In this document: positions 1-7,733 of the stretch, piece by piece
How positions within the stretch are numbered: the first letter of the stretch is position 1
How the letters are laid out: every line of letters begins with the position of its first letter
Assembly (NCBI GenBank): GCA_000436795.1
Contig: HF993157.1
Location: 1-12,348, forward strand
Origin: Bacteroides sp. CAG:1076
Lineage (GTDB): Bacteria; Bacteroidota; Bacteroidia; Bacteroidales; Bacteroidaceae
Reading direction: 5' to 3'
Length of the DNA: 12,348 nt
Notes under the pieces: model-generated
The model's input: the letters and a program-made list of their open reading frames with translations, nothing else
What the model was told of the DNA's origin: nothing
The model's database searches: none
Position numbers and translations under genes: made by a program

Positions 1-9
1 ACTTATAAA

Positions 10-492
10 TTAATTTAAATCAAAGTGTTGCGGAATTAAGGCAAATGAAGGTTTTCCCTGCTTGTTCTTCCGGTATTCGTCGTGAAACTCCTGCGGCCCG
101 TCAATAGAAACACCTACCAGCCAGTGGTTATCGTGAAAAAAACGGCACCAGTCGTCGGTCAGTAAAGTACCATTTGTCTGGATGCAATTGTCTATGCTTC
201 TGCCTCTGCCATATTTCTTTTGTAACATTATCACCTTTTTATAGAAATCGAGGGGACGCATCAAGGTTTCTCCGCCATGCCATGTAAAAAGAACCTGTGG
301 CATGGTCTGACTCTCTATGTATTCTTTGATGAACTTTTCCAGCAGCTCGTCACTCATGATTTGCTTGGGAGTGTCCTGATAAAGTTTGGCCTTTTCCAGA
401 TAGTAGCAGTAGTGGCAGGCCAGATTGCATAGTGAACCGGCTGGCTTTGCCATGATATACATCGGGCGTGCAAACGGGGCGAATGTAGTCAT
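10..492 (-). pseudogene. N-terminal fragment of anaerobic sulfatase-maturating enzyme (anSME), 3' truncated
   Basis: This is a 160-residue reading frame with an intact start and a stop near the window edge. Residues 1 to about 150 match the N-terminal half of radical SAM anSMEs, which convert a sulfatase Cys or Ser to formylglycine. Visible marks are the radical SAM cluster motif C22-x3-C26-x2-C29 followed by YY, then the WHGGET and SIDGPQEFHDEYRKN stretches usual in this family. Bacteroides anSMEs are about 400 residues long. Here the match stops after GKPSF, and the last ten or so residues (ALIPQHFDLN) do not continue the family in this or the neighbouring frames. The rest of the core barrel, the proposed catalytic aspartate and the SPASM domain that binds two auxiliary clusters are therefore absent, and a working enzyme is unlikely. 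It lies 52 bases downstream of murI on the same strand. The family call is firm. That it is a pseudogene is inferred from length and lost homology. Confidence 0.72.
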
Positions 493-544
493 AGTATGAT
501 GGTTTAGTGTGATGTTAGCAGAATGGTAATTATATGTGTGAAGA

Positions 545-1375
545 TTATTCTAAAGTAATGCTTCGTACGTGTACTTGCTGGTGCAGGAAAATAGATGCAG
601 CTTCCTGGAATTTTTCGACCGATTCGGTCGTGAGAAACTCGCAGCTTCCCCCTGCCGTACAGCGGGTCCTTATTTCGGGATGACGGCGAAGGTAATCTTT
701 CAGGCTATGTGCTACGTATTCTCCCTGAGCAACGAGGCGAATATGTGGTGGAGTAAACTGACGTATCTTGTCCATCAGCAGGGGATAGTGTGTACAACCT
801 AATATAATGGTATCTATTTCCGGATCTTGTTCCAGCAATTGGTTGATGTACTTACGTACAAAGTAGTCGGCTCCCGGCGAATTGAATTCGTTGTTTTCTA
901 CCAGTGGAACCCAGAGCGGGCATGCTACTCCGGTGAGTTGTACGTCGGGATACAGCTTCCGTACTTCCAGCGGGTAGGACTGAGATTTTACTGTTCCAGC
1001 TGTAGCAAGAAGTCCGACGTGGCGTGTAACAGTCAGCTCGCCTATACATTCGGCTGTAGGACGAATTACTCCCAGTACTCGCCGGCTTGAGTCGATATGC
1101 GGCAAGTCGTTTTGCTGGATGCTTCTTAAGGCTTTTGCCGAAGCCGTATTGCAGGCCAAGATAACCAGCGGGCAGCCTAACTCGAACAGTTTACGTACGG
1201 CTTGCAGGGTGAATTCGTAAACGACTTCGAAAGAACGTGTGCCGTATGGGGTACGGGCATTATCTCCCAGATAGATATAATCGTACTGAGGCAGTAATTC
1301 ACGGATCTTGTCGAGGATAGTCAGTCCTCCGTATCCAGAATCGAATACTCCGATAGGTCCAGTAGTGGAAAACAT
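545..1375 (-). CDS. murI: glutamate racemase
   Basis: Cofactor-independent cytoplasmic enzyme that interconverts L- and D-glutamate, supplying D-Glu for the peptidoglycan stem peptide. The 276-residue product is full length for the family. It begins with the diagnostic PIGVFDSGYGG stretch (D12, S13), has GDNARTPYG at 37-45, the first catalytic cysteine in ACNTAS (C75) and the second in GCTHYP (C194, with H196). Both halves of the pseudo-symmetric Asp/Glu racemase fold are therefore present. The start at 1375 fits the usual short N-terminus before the first strand. It is the last intact gene of the minus-strand envelope block, 105 bases after the second skp gene. A terminator-like hairpin lies in that gap and no consensus promoter is visible there, so murI may depend on readthrough. 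Function is assigned with high confidence from the two Cys motifs. Confidence 0.97.
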   Translation of the reverse strand: MFSTTGPIGVFDSGYGGLTILDKIRELLPQYDYIYLGDNARTPYGTRSFEVVYEFTLQAVRKLFELGCPLVILACNTASAKALRSIQQNDLPHIDSSRRVLGVIRPTAECIGELTVTRHVGLLATAGTVKSQSYPLEVRKLYPDVQLTGVACPLWVPLVENNEFNSPGADYFVRKYINQLLEQDPEIDTIILGCTHYPLLMDKIRQFTPPHIRLVAQGEYVAHSLKDYLRRHPEIRTRCTAGGSCEFLTTESVEKFQEAASIFLHQQVHVRSITLE

Positions 1376-1390
1376 GGGGAAATTTGATTA

Positions 1391-1450
1391 AGAGGTGAAA
1401 AAAAGAATTGTCATTGACCTTATCCGTTTCTGGGATAAAGCCAATGACAA
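1391..1450 (-). terminator. intrinsic terminator or attenuator between skp and murI
   Basis: An inverted repeat pairs TTGTCATTG (1408-1416) with CAATGACAA (1442-1450), 9 bp without mismatch. After a 3-by-3 internal mismatch, TTATCC (1420-1425) pairs with GGATAA (1433-1438) around a 7-base loop. On the minus strand the stem is followed at once by TTCTTTTTTT (down to about 1398), the arrangement of a Rho-independent terminator for the skp transcript. On the plus strand the stem is followed by the weaker CTTTATTTTT. It lies upstream of murI on the same strand, so partial termination would lower murI relative to the chaperone genes. Confidence 0.75.
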
Positions 1451-1480
1451 CTTTATTTTTGTTACGTTGAAAACACGTTT

Positions 1481-2029
1481 TTACTGAGCAGGAGTTACTG
1501 CCGGTGCTGCAGCCGGAACAGCTGTCAGGCTAATACCTAACTTCGTCTTGATGTCGTTTGTTACATCTTTCGACATTGTTTCGTTTACGTAAGGGATGTC
1601 AGTACGGTTCAGGTCGAATACATAAGTATAGCCACCTGCAGTACCAATAGCTTTTACAGCATCTTCCAGTTTCTTATAGATTGGTTCCATCATATCGCTG
1701 TAAGCTTTCTGCAGTTGCTGCTGTGCATCCTGCTGGAACTGCATACCTTTATCAGAAAGTTCCTGAAGTTCTTTCTGACGACGTTCCTGAATATTTTGTG
1801 GAAGAGTTTTCTGTTCTTGCTGATATTCGGCAAATTTCTTGTTGAACTCATCAGATGCACGTTTGATTTCGTCTTCATACTGTTTCTGCAATGCCTGAAT
1901 GTCAGTTTGAGCTTTTGCATATTCCGGCATAACCGGGATGATGTCCATAGACTTGAAGTGTGCGAACTTCTGTGCAAATACACTCATCGGAGCGATGAGT
2001 AAAAGTAATAAAGCAATTTTTTTCAACAT
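1481..2029 (-). CDS. OmpH/Skp family periplasmic chaperone (distal copy)
   Basis: Secreted holdase of the OmpH/Skp family, expected to bind unfolded outer-membrane proteins in the periplasm and hand them to the BAM complex. The 182-residue product starts with a signal peptide (K3-K4, hydrophobic core, likely cleavage after SVFA-19 before Q20). A short beta strand (KFAHFKSMDII) follows, then a long glutamine-, lysine- and glutamate-rich helical region of about residues 40-125 that would form the coiled-coil tentacle. The C-terminal part (GYTYVFDLN) returns to the body domain, and the chain ends in an Ala/Pro-rich tail (about 170-182) not shared with the neighbouring copy. It is the second of two tandem paralogues downstream of bamA. 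The 81-base gap before it holds a Bacteroides-type promoter, and a terminator hairpin follows it. The family call is strong. The individual client range cannot be read from the sequence. Confidence 0.92.
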   Translation of the reverse strand: MLKKIALLLLLIAPMSVFAQKFAHFKSMDIIPVMPEYAKAQTDIQALQKQYEDEIKRASDEFNKKFAEYQQEQKTLPQNIQERRQKELQELSDKGMQFQQDAQQQLQKAYSDMMEPIYKKLEDAVKAIGTAGGYTYVFDLNRTDIPYVNETMSKDVTNDIKTKLGISLTAVPAAAPAVTPAQ

Positions 2030-2097
2030 AATCTTATTTGTTTCTATTGTGTTATTAATTTATTTTTGGTTTTACATGTTGTTTATCTTAGACTTTG

Positions 2098-2105
2098 CAA
2101 AAGTA
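2098..2105 (-). promoter_or_regulatory. putative Bacteroides -7 promoter element upstream of the distal skp gene
   Basis: The minus strand reads TACTTTTG, an exact match to the Bacteroidales TAnnTTTG element, about 68 bases before the start codon at 2029 and just after the stop of the upstream skp copy. The extended form TACTTTTGCAA also occurs upstream of the lipoprotein gene at 7600. No clear -33 TTTG is seen at the usual 19-21 base spacing, so this is moderate evidence for an internal operon promoter. Confidence 0.5.
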
Positions 2106-2110
2106 TAAAA

Positions 2111-2623
2111 TTAATTTGAATATCCTAATTTGGCAAGGACTTCGTTGCTTATGTCTATACGTGGAGAGGCAAAAATCATGCTTTGTGCCGATGCTCGGTC
2201 TATTACTGCATCATAGCTCTTTTGTGTTGCGATTTCCTTTATGGCATTGTATATCGCATCCTGAATAGGGTTGATTAGTTCCTGACGCTTTTTCATGCCT
2301 TCACCTTCAGGACCAAAGTATTTTTTGCGCAAGTCGGCTGCTTCTTTCTCCTTTGCAATGATGGCGTTTTCTCGTTCTGTCTTTTGGGTAGCCGACAGCG
2401 TAGAAGCACTTTTCTGATAATTATCATACAGTGTCTTGGCTTCTTGAGTCTTTGCTTCTATTTCACTTTGCCACTGTTTTGAAAGGTTCTCCATTTGCTG
2501 GTTTGCTTGTTCGTAGGCAGGAATCTGCTTCAAAATGTATTCCATGTCTACCAAGGCAAATCGTTGTGCTTGTGTGGCGATGCTGCACACGAGCAATGCT
2601 GCTAAAAAGATGACTTTTTTCAT
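2111..2623 (-). CDS. OmpH/Skp family periplasmic chaperone (proximal copy)
   Basis: The first of two tandem Skp-like chaperones, placed directly downstream of bamA as is common in Bacteroidetes and proteobacteria. The 170-residue product has a signal peptide with likely cleavage after ATQA-19 before Q20. The mature chain opens with RFALVDMEYIL, matching the typical Skp start in which a beta strand leads to the first helix. Residues 35-105 are helical, charged and Gln-rich (coiled coil). A short KKYFGPEGEGMKKR turn marks the tip or return of the hairpin, and the C-terminal body carries YDAVIDRASAQSMIFASPRIDIS. That closing segment, with Asp and Ser near its end, is the usual family C-terminus. 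A 118-base gap with a long inverted repeat separates it from bamA. Periplasmic location is expected from the signal peptide. It is probably trimeric by family knowledge. Confidence 0.94.
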   Translation of the reverse strand: MKKVIFLAALLVCSIATQAQRFALVDMEYILKQIPAYEQANQQMENLSKQWQSEIEAKTQEAKTLYDNYQKSASTLSATQKTERENAIIAKEKEAADLRKKYFGPEGEGMKKRQELINPIQDAIYNAIKEIATQKSYDAVIDRASAQSMIFASPRIDISNEVLAKLGYSN

Positions 2624-2640
2624 AAGCGATGTTTTTAATA

Positions 2641-2726
2641 TAATGAAGAATGATAAATGAAAAATCTGTCAGCCAAGCCGGCCTCTTGTTTTCAATTTTC
2701 ATTTCTCATTCTTCAGTTCTTCATTA
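2641..2726. repeat. inverted repeat of 7-base units in the bamA-skp spacer
   Basis: A 19-base arm at 2645-2663 is complementary to 2696-2714 with one mismatch (T2654 against C2705). Between them lies a 32-base loop containing the palindrome GCCGGC (2677-2682). Each arm is itself a run of heptamers. The plus strand reads TGAAGAA, TGATAAA, TGAAAAA without gaps at 2644-2664. The minus strand carries four contiguous units at 2688-2715 (TGAAGAA, TGAGAAA, TGAAAAT, TGAAAAC) plus a fifth at 2717-2723. In the operon mRNA it would fold into a long AU-rich stem between bamA and skp. No coding potential or T-tract is seen, so it is more likely a mobile intergenic repeat or an mRNA stability element than a terminator. 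Confidence 0.75.
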
Positions 2727-2741
2727 ATTGGTCTTTCTTTT

Positions 2742-5381
2742 TTAGAATTCTTGTCCGATGATGAAGTGGAACTGACTTCCGCTGTACTGAGTAGAACCAT
2801 TGATCTTGTCGAAACCATAGGCCCAGTCAATACCCATCATACCAATCATCGGCAGGAAGATACGTACACCTACACCGGCAGAACGCTTCAACTGGAACGG
2901 ATTGAACTTGCTTACATCGTTCCATGCATTACCAGCTTCTACAAATCCCAGTGCATAGATACTGGTTGAATTTTCCAGCATCAACGGGTAACGTAATTCG
3001 GCTCCTAAGCGGATGTAAGCATAACCTTCACTTCCGTACGGAGTCAGAGAACCGTTTTCGTAACCACGCAGTGCAATGGTTTCAGAAGCATAGTTGTAAC
3101 TGTATCCTGTCATACCATCACCTCCTACGTAGAAGGTTTCAAACGGTGAACGTTTATATTTATTGAAGTGTCCCAAAATACCAAATTCGGTACGTGTCAT
3201 AATAACCGGACATTTCTGGATATCCATCAGGGCTGTATAAGTTTTTGCTTTGAATTTCCATTTGTGGTATTCAATCCACTTATACATGCTGGCTGCTTCT
3301 TCGTAGTTGTCTTTTCCGTAAGTAGAATAATCTTTCTTACTGAACAGTGAGTAAGGCGGAGTAATCTGTAAAGAAGCGCTGAATTCTGAACCGTAACGCG
3401 GGAAGATCGGGTTATCGGTTGAATTACGAGATAATGTTAAATTCAAGCTTAAGCTGTTACAGTTACCGGTATTCATATACTGTCCGTTGTTCAGCATGAT
3501 GTACAAATAACTCCAGTCTTTCAACATGAATCGCTGGTATGACAATTCGGCTGTTAACGTGAAGTAGTCATCCGGCCAGCGAAGACGTTTACCCCAACCT
3601 AATGAAAGTCCGAACATCTTGATTGACTTGTCCGGGTCGTAGTAAGACTCGTAGTTATCATAATAACCACCATAGTAGTTTCCGTAACCGCTCAGATAGT
3701 TGTAATAGTTGTTCATGTAAGCAGAGTTATAATACTGACTGCTGACATCGGTCTGTACAGAGTAGAATGCTGATACAGATAATGAATTCGGACGTTTACC
3801 TCCGAACCATGGGTCAAGGAATGAAATACTATACGACTGGTAGTACTGACCGTTGGTCTGACCACTGATGGTTAATGTCTGACCATCACCTTGTGGCAGG
3901 AAACCACGGAAATTATCGTTTTTGCGGAAGAGATTAGCAAACGAGAAGTTGGTAAATTTCAAGCTCAGCTTACCGATGATACCTGTTTGTCCCCAACCGG
4001 CAGAAAACTCTACCTGGTCGTTCGCTTTAGATTCCAGTCCCCAGTTGATATCAACTGTTCCATTTTCGTAGTTGGGCTGTACATCCGGTTTGATATTTTC
4101 TGGATTGAAATGTCCCATCTGTGCAATTTCACGATAGGAACGTTCCAGTGCTTCTTTACTGAATAAGTCGCCCGGACGAGTACGGAGCTCACGACGAACT
4201 ACGTTTTCATACAAGCGGTCATTACCATTGATGCGTACATGACTAATACTTGCCTGTGGACCCTCGACGATACGCATTTCCAAATCGATAGAGTCGCCGT
4301 CGATATTAACTTCTACAGGGTCGAGGTGATAGAATACATAACCTCGGTTATAATAGTTGTTACCGATAGCATCTTCATCGTTACTGATACGGTCATTCAA
4401 AAGTTTCTGGTTGTATACATCACCTCGCTTCATGCGTAACTGTTCGTTCAGCAGGTCGGAAGGATATACCGTATTACCTACCCATGTAATATCTCTCAGG
4501 TAATACTTGTTACCTTCGTATATTTTCATGTATACATCTACGGTCTTTTCATCGTATGGAGAAACACTATCTAATTCGATGATAGCATCACGATATCCCA
4601 ACTCATTATATTTATCGATAATCTTCTGTTTATCTTCTTCATATCTTTCGTTGATAAACTTCTTGGCTCGGAACAAGTTAATCAGTTTACCTTTTTCGTT
4701 GGTCTTCTTCATGACACGCTTCAACTTCTTGTCACTCAGTACACTGTTACCATCGATCGTAATTTTGTGAACTTTTACCTTGTCCTTTTTGTCGATGTTT
4801 ACGTCTACATATACTTGTTCTTTGTTTGCAGGATCTTCACGTTCTACGATATTGATTTCAGCATTCTTGAATCCTTTGTCGTCAAAGTGTCTTTTGATAA
4901 TAATCTTTGCACGGTCTATCAGGTTAGGAGTAATCTGACTGCCTTTAGCCATACCCAGCTTTGCCTGCAAATCTTCGCGTTCACTCTTCTTTACTCCATT
5001 GAAGCGGATATCAGTGATACGTGGACGTAATGACAGATGGATGAACAAATAAATTTTGTTACCTTCTATTTTCTCTGCTGTGATTTTGACATCAGAAAAC
5101 AGTCCATGACGCCAATAGCGCTTGATTGCACTTGTAATATCATCACCCGGTACAGTAATTGTCTGACCTACTGCCAGTCCTGATATACCAATCAAGACAT
5201 AGTCTTCATAGTTCTCAATATCTGTAACCTTGATATCGGCTATTTCATACTTTTTGGGAGTGCCATTGTATAAAATTACCGGCTGGTCATTTTCTGTATT
5301 GTTGTTTTCTTGTGCATGTGCCGTTGAAAAACTGAATACACAAGCCAGAGTCAATAGAATGAGGTAAAAACAGTATCGCAT
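2742..5381 (-). CDS. bamA: outer membrane protein assembly factor BamA
   Basis: Central Omp85 protein of the BAM complex, which folds and inserts beta-barrel proteins into the outer membrane. The 879-residue product has a signal peptide (likely cut after AHA-23) and then five POTRA domains at roughly 46-118, 119-197, 201-290, 292-374 and 376-450. Repeated IxxxGN turns mark their starts (IRFNGV, ITIDGNSVL, ITWVGNTV, VRINGNDRL). The C-terminal barrel spans about 456-879, contains the L6-type RGY motif (772-774, in LRGYENGS) and ends in a terminal Phe (HFIIGQEF), as expected for a BAM signal. Residues 549-581 form an unusual Tyr/Asn/Gly-rich insert. The start at 5381 lies three bases after the uppS stop, so the two are almost certainly cotranscribed. 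Two Skp chaperones follow, supporting the role. Confidence 0.97.
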   Translation of the reverse strand: MRYCFYLILLTLACVFSFSTAHAQENNNTENDQPVILYNGTPKKYEIADIKVTDIENYEDYVLIGISGLAVGQTITVPGDDITSAIKRYWRHGLFSDVKITAEKIEGNKIYLFIHLSLRPRITDIRFNGVKKSEREDLQAKLGMAKGSQITPNLIDRAKIIIKRHFDDKGFKNAEINIVEREDPANKEQVYVDVNIDKKDKVKVHKITIDGNSVLSDKKLKRVMKKTNEKGKLINLFRAKKFINERYEEDKQKIIDKYNELGYRDAIIELDSVSPYDEKTVDVYMKIYEGNKYYLRDITWVGNTVYPSDLLNEQLRMKRGDVYNQKLLNDRISNDEDAIGNNYYNRGYVFYHLDPVEVNIDGDSIDLEMRIVEGPQASISHVRINGNDRLYENVVRRELRTRPGDLFSKEALERSYREIAQMGHFNPENIKPDVQPNYENGTVDINWGLESKANDQVEFSAGWGQTGIIGKLSLKFTNFSFANLFRKNDNFRGFLPQGDGQTLTISGQTNGQYYQSYSISFLDPWFGGKRPNSLSVSAFYSVQTDVSSQYYNSAYMNNYYNYLSGYGNYYGGYYDNYESYYDPDKSIKMFGLSLGWGKRLRWPDDYFTLTAELSYQRFMLKDWSYLYIMLNNGQYMNTGNCNSLSLNLTLSRNSTDNPIFPRYGSEFSASLQITPPYSLFSKKDYSTYGKDNYEEAASMYKWIEYHKWKFKAKTYTALMDIQKCPVIMTRTEFGILGHFNKYKRSPFETFYVGGDGMTGYSYNYASETIALRGYENGSLTPYGSEGYAYIRLGAELRYPLMLENSTSIYALGFVEAGNAWNDVSKFNPFQLKRSAGVGVRIFLPMIGMMGIDWAYGFDKINGSTQYSGSQFHFIIGQEF

Positions 5382-5384
5382 TTC

Positions 5385-6122
5385 TTATTTCAATATTTGT
5401 TCACTTGTTTTGCCGAATCGGCGTTCTCTTCGTTGATAATCACAGATCGCTTTACATAGCTCTTCTTCCTTAAAGTCGGGCCAAAATGTATCGCAAAAAT
5501 AAAGTTCGGAATAGGCACATTGCCATAACAGGTAATTGCTCAAGCGTATTTCGCCTCCCGTTCGTATCAGTAAATCCGGATCGGGCATGAAATTAGTCGC
5601 CAGATACTGGTCGATGGTGTGGTCGGTTATAGTGTCTATTTCCAGTTCACCATTGGCAACTTTGCCGGCAATTTGCTTGACAGCCTGGGTTATTTCCCAT
5701 TTGGAAGAATAACTCAAAGCCAGAACCAGACACATGCCTGTATTTTTTGAAGTACGTTCTATGCATTGATTCAGCCGCTTTAATACGTCGGCAGGTAGTT
5801 TTTCAGTTTCTCCGATGATTCGGAAACTGATATTGTTTTTCATAAATGTTTCTTCCTCGATGGAATCCATCAGGAGGCTCATCAAAGCTGCAACTTCATC
5901 TGCAGGGCGGTTCCAGTTTTCGGTAGAAAAGGTATAGAGAGTTAAATATTTTACTCCTAAGCGTGCCGCTTCTTCTGCAATGACATGAACTGTTTCCGCA
6001 CCCGCTTGATGGCCAAACGAGCGGGCTTGTCCCCGTTGCTTAGCCCATCGTCCGTTGCCATCCATGATGATAGCAATGTGGGCGGGTATTCGTGTCTTGT
6101 CCACTTGGTCTTTATATAGCAT
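5385..6122 (-). CDS. uppS: isoprenyl transferase (undecaprenyl diphosphate synthase)
   Basis: Cis-prenyltransferase that condenses isopentenyl diphosphate units onto farnesyl diphosphate to make the C55 carrier for peptidoglycan and O-antigen or capsule synthesis. From the chosen start the product has 245 residues, the normal family length. It carries the [12 protein letters not shown] motif with the metal-binding Asp 21 residues in, then [21 protein letters not shown] and, near the C-terminus, the substrate site [19 protein letters not shown] plus the RRFG end. An in-frame ATG nine codons upstream (6149) would overlap the preceding gene by 10 bases. The start at 6122 is preferred because its MLYKDQ opening lines up with family N-termini and leaves a clean 17-base gap. 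It is followed by bamA after 3 bases. Enzyme class is certain. The start is about 75 percent sure. Confidence 0.96.
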   Translation of the reverse strand: MLYKDQVDKTRIPAHIAIIMDGNGRWAKQRGQARSFGHQAGAETVHVIAEEAARLGVKYLTLYTFSTENWNRPADEVAALMSLLMDSIEEETFMKNNISFRIIGETEKLPADVLKRLNQCIERTSKNTGMCLVLALSYSSKWEITQAVKQIAGKVANGELEIDTITDHTIDQYLATNFMPDPDLLIRTGGEIRLSNYLLWQCAYSELYFCDTFWPDFKEEELCKAICDYQRRERRFGKTSEQILK

Positions 6123-6139
6123 AGCTTTTGAATTTAGAT

Positions 6140-7600
6140 TTATTCCCATTTAGGAAGGAAGCCAAAATGATTTACACGACCTCTGCTCATATAGCCATCG
6201 TTCCAGATGATCCAGATAAAGTTGTTCTGGTCTACTACACATGAGTAGCTTCCTTCACCTTTGCTTTTTCCTCTATTATACAAGTCGACGAACGATGTAC
6301 CTTCTGTAGCAAATGTCATATCTTCCTTTACAGGCTCCCATGTCAGTCCGTTATCTGTAGAATAGAATAATGCGCTAAATGGTGATTTATAATCGGTATA
6401 ATCTTTACTTGTGATTTCACCACCGAATACATATAAATTCTTGTTATAATAAATGATAGATGGATCTACGATATTCGGACATCTGAATGTGTCTGCTTGT
6501 TCGTAGTTGTATGTACTCCACATTCTGTCGTTTGTCATTCGTGTGGAAACGAAGCCGGAACCGTCTGCTTTGTCTGGATTATATCCCATAAGGACAGCAC
6601 GGGTTAAGCTGCTATTATAAGATACAGGCAGGTTGGCAGAGAGGATTTTTTGTCCTTTGTCGGGAAAATCGGTAAGATTGAAATTCTCTGCAGCTCCTGT
6701 ATTATTTTGTACATCGTATATGAATGATTCATTGTTGGCAGTACGGGCATAAAGTGAATTGTCTATACTTGCCAAAAGTTGGTCGAGGCCTACCGTTGTG
6801 TTGTGAGATTCATATCCACTTTCTGTCAGTTTATACAATGTCTGATTAGCAAGGAAGTAAATATTTCCCTGGCATAATGTAGCCGAATAAGTATCAGTTT
6901 GCTGCGGTAATTCGATGGCAGTCCATGTACTTCCCGGGTTGCCGTTTGATACTGTGGTATATTCGGCAACAGCTTTTCCTGCTGATGTTTTTCCGAATAC
7001 ATATATCTTATTATTTGTATAAATGGCTTTTTGTTTAATTAATGAGCCTGAAGTAAATTCACTGCCCATTGGCTCTTTGCTCCATTGTAATGAGTCTGGC
7101 TCCTGTTTGTGTACGTTGATTTTTACATGATAGGCTCTTCCTTTAACTCCGCTGTAAGCCCAAACTGTGAAAGCCAATCCTTCAGCAGGAGCAACTGCGA
7201 AGTTGATAGAATCAGTTGAAGTCCAAAGTGTATCGTGCGGCTCTGCTCCTTCCGAATCAATCTTACCATATAAAATATAGTTTGTGTCAGCTGTGAGATT
7301 CGTTATTACCCTTGATATATCTGTTCCTACCGGGAGAGAGTCTTTGTTCTCTATCGTTCTCATTGTCTGATCGATAGTAAACGGATAATTCGCCATGGAA
7401 ATAGTATCGGTATACGTAGAATCTTCTCCTTTAGAATCTTTTCCTACTCGTTTAACGTGTAACGTTCCGAGTGAAAATGATGTAATACTGGTTTCCGAAC
7501 TATAAGTAACTTGCTCAATATCACTGTCAAGACAAGAAGTCATAGTCGACATTGCTGTCAATAAACTAACCAGTAGTATAGGTAAAAACTTTATTTTCAT
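6140..7600 (-). CDS. DUF6242-like beta-propeller lipoprotein
   Basis: A 486-residue predicted lipoprotein of unknown function, resembling from memory the Bacteroides family annotated DUF6242. The N-terminus is a type II signal peptide with a MTSC lipobox (C23). The residues after the cysteine are acidic (LDSDIE), somewhat like the acidic surface-export signals described for Bacteroidetes lipoproteins, so surface exposure is possible. Residues about 35-155 look like an immunoglobulin-type or FN3-type beta domain ([15 protein letters not shown], then [16 protein letters not shown]). The rest looks like a propeller, with Kelch-like strands IYVFGK near 200 and LYVFGGE near 395, and an Asp-box (STDNGLTWE) near 422. 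No catalytic residues can be assigned. It is the first gene after the promoter at about 7629 and runs into uppS-bamA, which hints at an envelope role, though this is inference from position only. Confidence 0.8.
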   Translation of the reverse strand: MKIKFLPILLVSLLTAMSTMTSCLDSDIEQVTYSSETSITSFSLGTLHVKRVGKDSKGEDSTYTDTISMANYPFTIDQTMRTIENKDSLPVGTDISRVITNLTADTNYILYGKIDSEGAEPHDTLWTSTDSINFAVAPAEGLAFTVWAYSGVKGRAYHVKINVHKQEPDSLQWSKEPMGSEFTSGSLIKQKAIYTNNKIYVFGKTSAGKAVAEYTTVSNGNPGSTWTAIELPQQTDTYSATLCQGNIYFLANQTLYKLTESGYESHNTTVGLDQLLASIDNSLYARTANNESFIYDVQNNTGAAENFNLTDFPDKGQKILSANLPVSYNSSLTRAVLMGYNPDKADGSGFVSTRMTNDRMWSTYNYEQADTFRCPNIVDPSIIYYNKNLYVFGGEITSKDYTDYKSPFSALFYSTDNGLTWEPVKEDMTFATEGTSFVDLYNRGKSKGEGSYSCVVDQNNFIWIIWNDGYMSRGRVNHFGFLPKWE

Positions 7601-7628
7601 TTATAAAATGGTCTTTGATTACAAGTTG

Positions 7629-7636
7629 CAAAAGTA
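7629..7636 (-). promoter_or_regulatory. putative Bacteroides promoter for the lipoprotein-uppS-bamA operon
   Basis: The minus strand reads TACTTTTG (TAnnTTTG consensus), extended to TACTTTTGCAA, 28 bases before the start codon at 7600. That spacing gives a short leader, as expected if transcription starts about 7 bases downstream. A -33 TTTG at the right distance is not evident. An AT-rich 12-base palindrome (TTTTATATAAAA, 7673-7684) lies further upstream and could be an operator or simply composition. Confidence 0.6.
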
Positions 7637-7733
7637 GAAAGTTTTTTTTCGAATAGGAACTTTTATGTCAAGTTTTATATAAAATTATGGATAAGCGTAA
7701 CTTTTTTATCTACGAACTGGCATATTTTTTTGC

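Noticed and set aside
1..60. Terminal inverted repeat of an insertion sequence at the left edge
   Set aside because: The anSME break suggests an element, but too little sequence is present to identify a repeat end, a target duplication or a transposase.
3891..5030. Several plus-strand open frames antisense to bamA (for example around 3891-4166, 4507-4770 and 4767-5030)
   Set aside because: They are composition shadows of the bamA reading frame, with no recognisable domains, and lie wholly inside a well-supported gene.
6123..6149. Nine-codon N-terminal extension of uppS from the ATG at 6149
   Set aside because: It overlaps the upstream lipoprotein gene and adds residues not typical of the family. 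It is kept only as an alternative start.
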